DNA from: Metabacillus rhizolycopersici
Lineage (GTDB): Bacteria > Bacillota > Bacilli > Bacillales > Bacillaceae
NCBI RefSeq assembly: GCF_020075705.1
Contig: NZ_JAIQUM010000020.1
Span: forward strand, 5,841 to 69,840
Reading direction: 5' to 3'
DNA: 64,000 nucleotides
Shown here: in pieces, positions 63,760-64,000 of the stretch
Position numbering within the stretch: position 1 is the stretch's first letter
Layout: every line of letters begins with the position of its first letter
Position numbers and translations under genes: made by a program
Notes under the pieces: model-generated
The model's input: the letters and a program-made list of their open reading frames with translations, nothing else
What the model was told of the DNA's origin: nothing
The model's database searches: none

Positions 63760-64000
63760 ATGACACGTCAACGTCGAACTTTTACACCCGAATTTAAACT
63801 TCAATTAGTGAAGCTTTATGAAAATGGCAAATCTCGCGCAGATATTGCCAGAGAATATGATATTACACCATCCGCTTTAGATCGTTGGATTAAAAACTAT
63901 GGTGAATCTGGTTCGTTCGCTGCGAAAGATAATCGAACAGAAGAAGAAAACGAACTTGCTCGATTACGTAAGGAAAACCAGCGTTTACTGATGGAGAACG
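63695..64000 (+). mobile_element. Left part of an IS3-type insertion sequence
   Basis: Contains the start of orfA; the left terminal repeat probably lies around GGATAGGCTACAG (63695-63710), but the other end is outside the window so the boundary is unproven. Confidence 0.5.
63760..64000 (+). CDS. IS3-family transposase OrfA, N-terminal part (runs off window)
   Basis: Starts MTRQRRTFTPEFKLQLVKLY, HTH in GKSRADIAREYDITPSALDR, then the leucine-zipper start EENELARLRKENQRLLMEN cut by the window edge. This is the HTH_Tnp_1 protein that is fused by frameshifting to OrfB in IS3 elements. GGGGAGAATCT lies upstream. Confidence 0.85.
   Translation, partial: MTRQRRTFTPEFKLQLVKLYENGKSRADIAREYDITPSALDRWIKNYGESGSFAAKDNRTEEENELARLRKENQRLLMEN

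Overview
The window is chromosomal DNA of an AT-rich Gram-positive endospore former, most likely a Bacillaceae species. The block prsA-yhaL-yhaM-yhaN-yhaO, scoC/yhaI/yhaH/trpP/serC/hit/ecsABC, yhaA-yhfA-hmoB-pbpF-hemE-hemH-yhgD-yhgE and yhfH-yhfI-lplJ is the yha/yhf/yhg neighbourhood of Bacillus subtilis, locally rearranged. Strong GGAGG ribosome sites, frequent TTG starts and spore genes (yhaL, a YjcZ-type miniprotein, a broken gerB) fit. The genus cannot be fixed from the sequence alone.

Layout. 1-1.1 kb: a lipoprotein-dependent ABC importer whose permease runs off the left edge. 1.5-5.6 kb: a sulfonate operon ssuA-ssuD-ssuC-ssuB with a perfect palindromic operator, a leader terminator and a leader peptide. 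5.7-8.3 kb: poorly known genes, an amidohydrolase and a decayed alpha/beta hydrolase. 8.3-13.6 kb: lplJ, yhfI, copC-copD, yhfH and a LacI regulator with a cre-like site. 13.7-18.2 kb: yhgE and yhgD, sharing two matching operators, and a CNNM/CorC transporter. 18.4-21.7 kb: a small ORF that runs through a terminator, an MhqO-type dioxygenase, a frameshifted gerB and an orphan gene. 21.7-27 kb: hemH, hemE (no hemY between hemH and yhgD), pbpF and hmoB. 27.2-30.05 kb: a yhfA-like membrane gene split by an IscB/omega-RNA element. 30.1-33 kb: a GntR-ABC operon with a near-perfect operator. 33.2-41 kb: a lipoprotein, PAP2 phosphatase, M20 amidohydrolase, NhaC antiporter, small IDEAL and membrane proteins and a flotillin.

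41-58.7 kb: ecsC-ecsB-ecsA; a 0.9 kb intergenic region with a 253-bp tandem repeat and its own terminator; hit; serC; trpP with a TRAP-like site over its ribosome site; yhaH; scoC; yhaI; a YhaJ-like membrane protein; a YjcZ miniprotein; prsA; a prfB remnant; yhaL; yhaM; and yhaN-yhaO. 58.7-64 kb: an ECF sigma factor with a DUF4179 anti-sigma-like partner, a YdcZ-family protein, two unrecognised small genes, and the start of an IS3-type transposase cut by the right edge.

The two most unusual items are the 253-bp tandem repeat between ecsA and hit, which lies directly upstream of a plus-strand terminator that no plus-strand gene accounts for, and the complete IscB element sitting in yhfA. Three dispersed short repeat families also occur; in two of them the hairpin stems differ between copies by paired changes.
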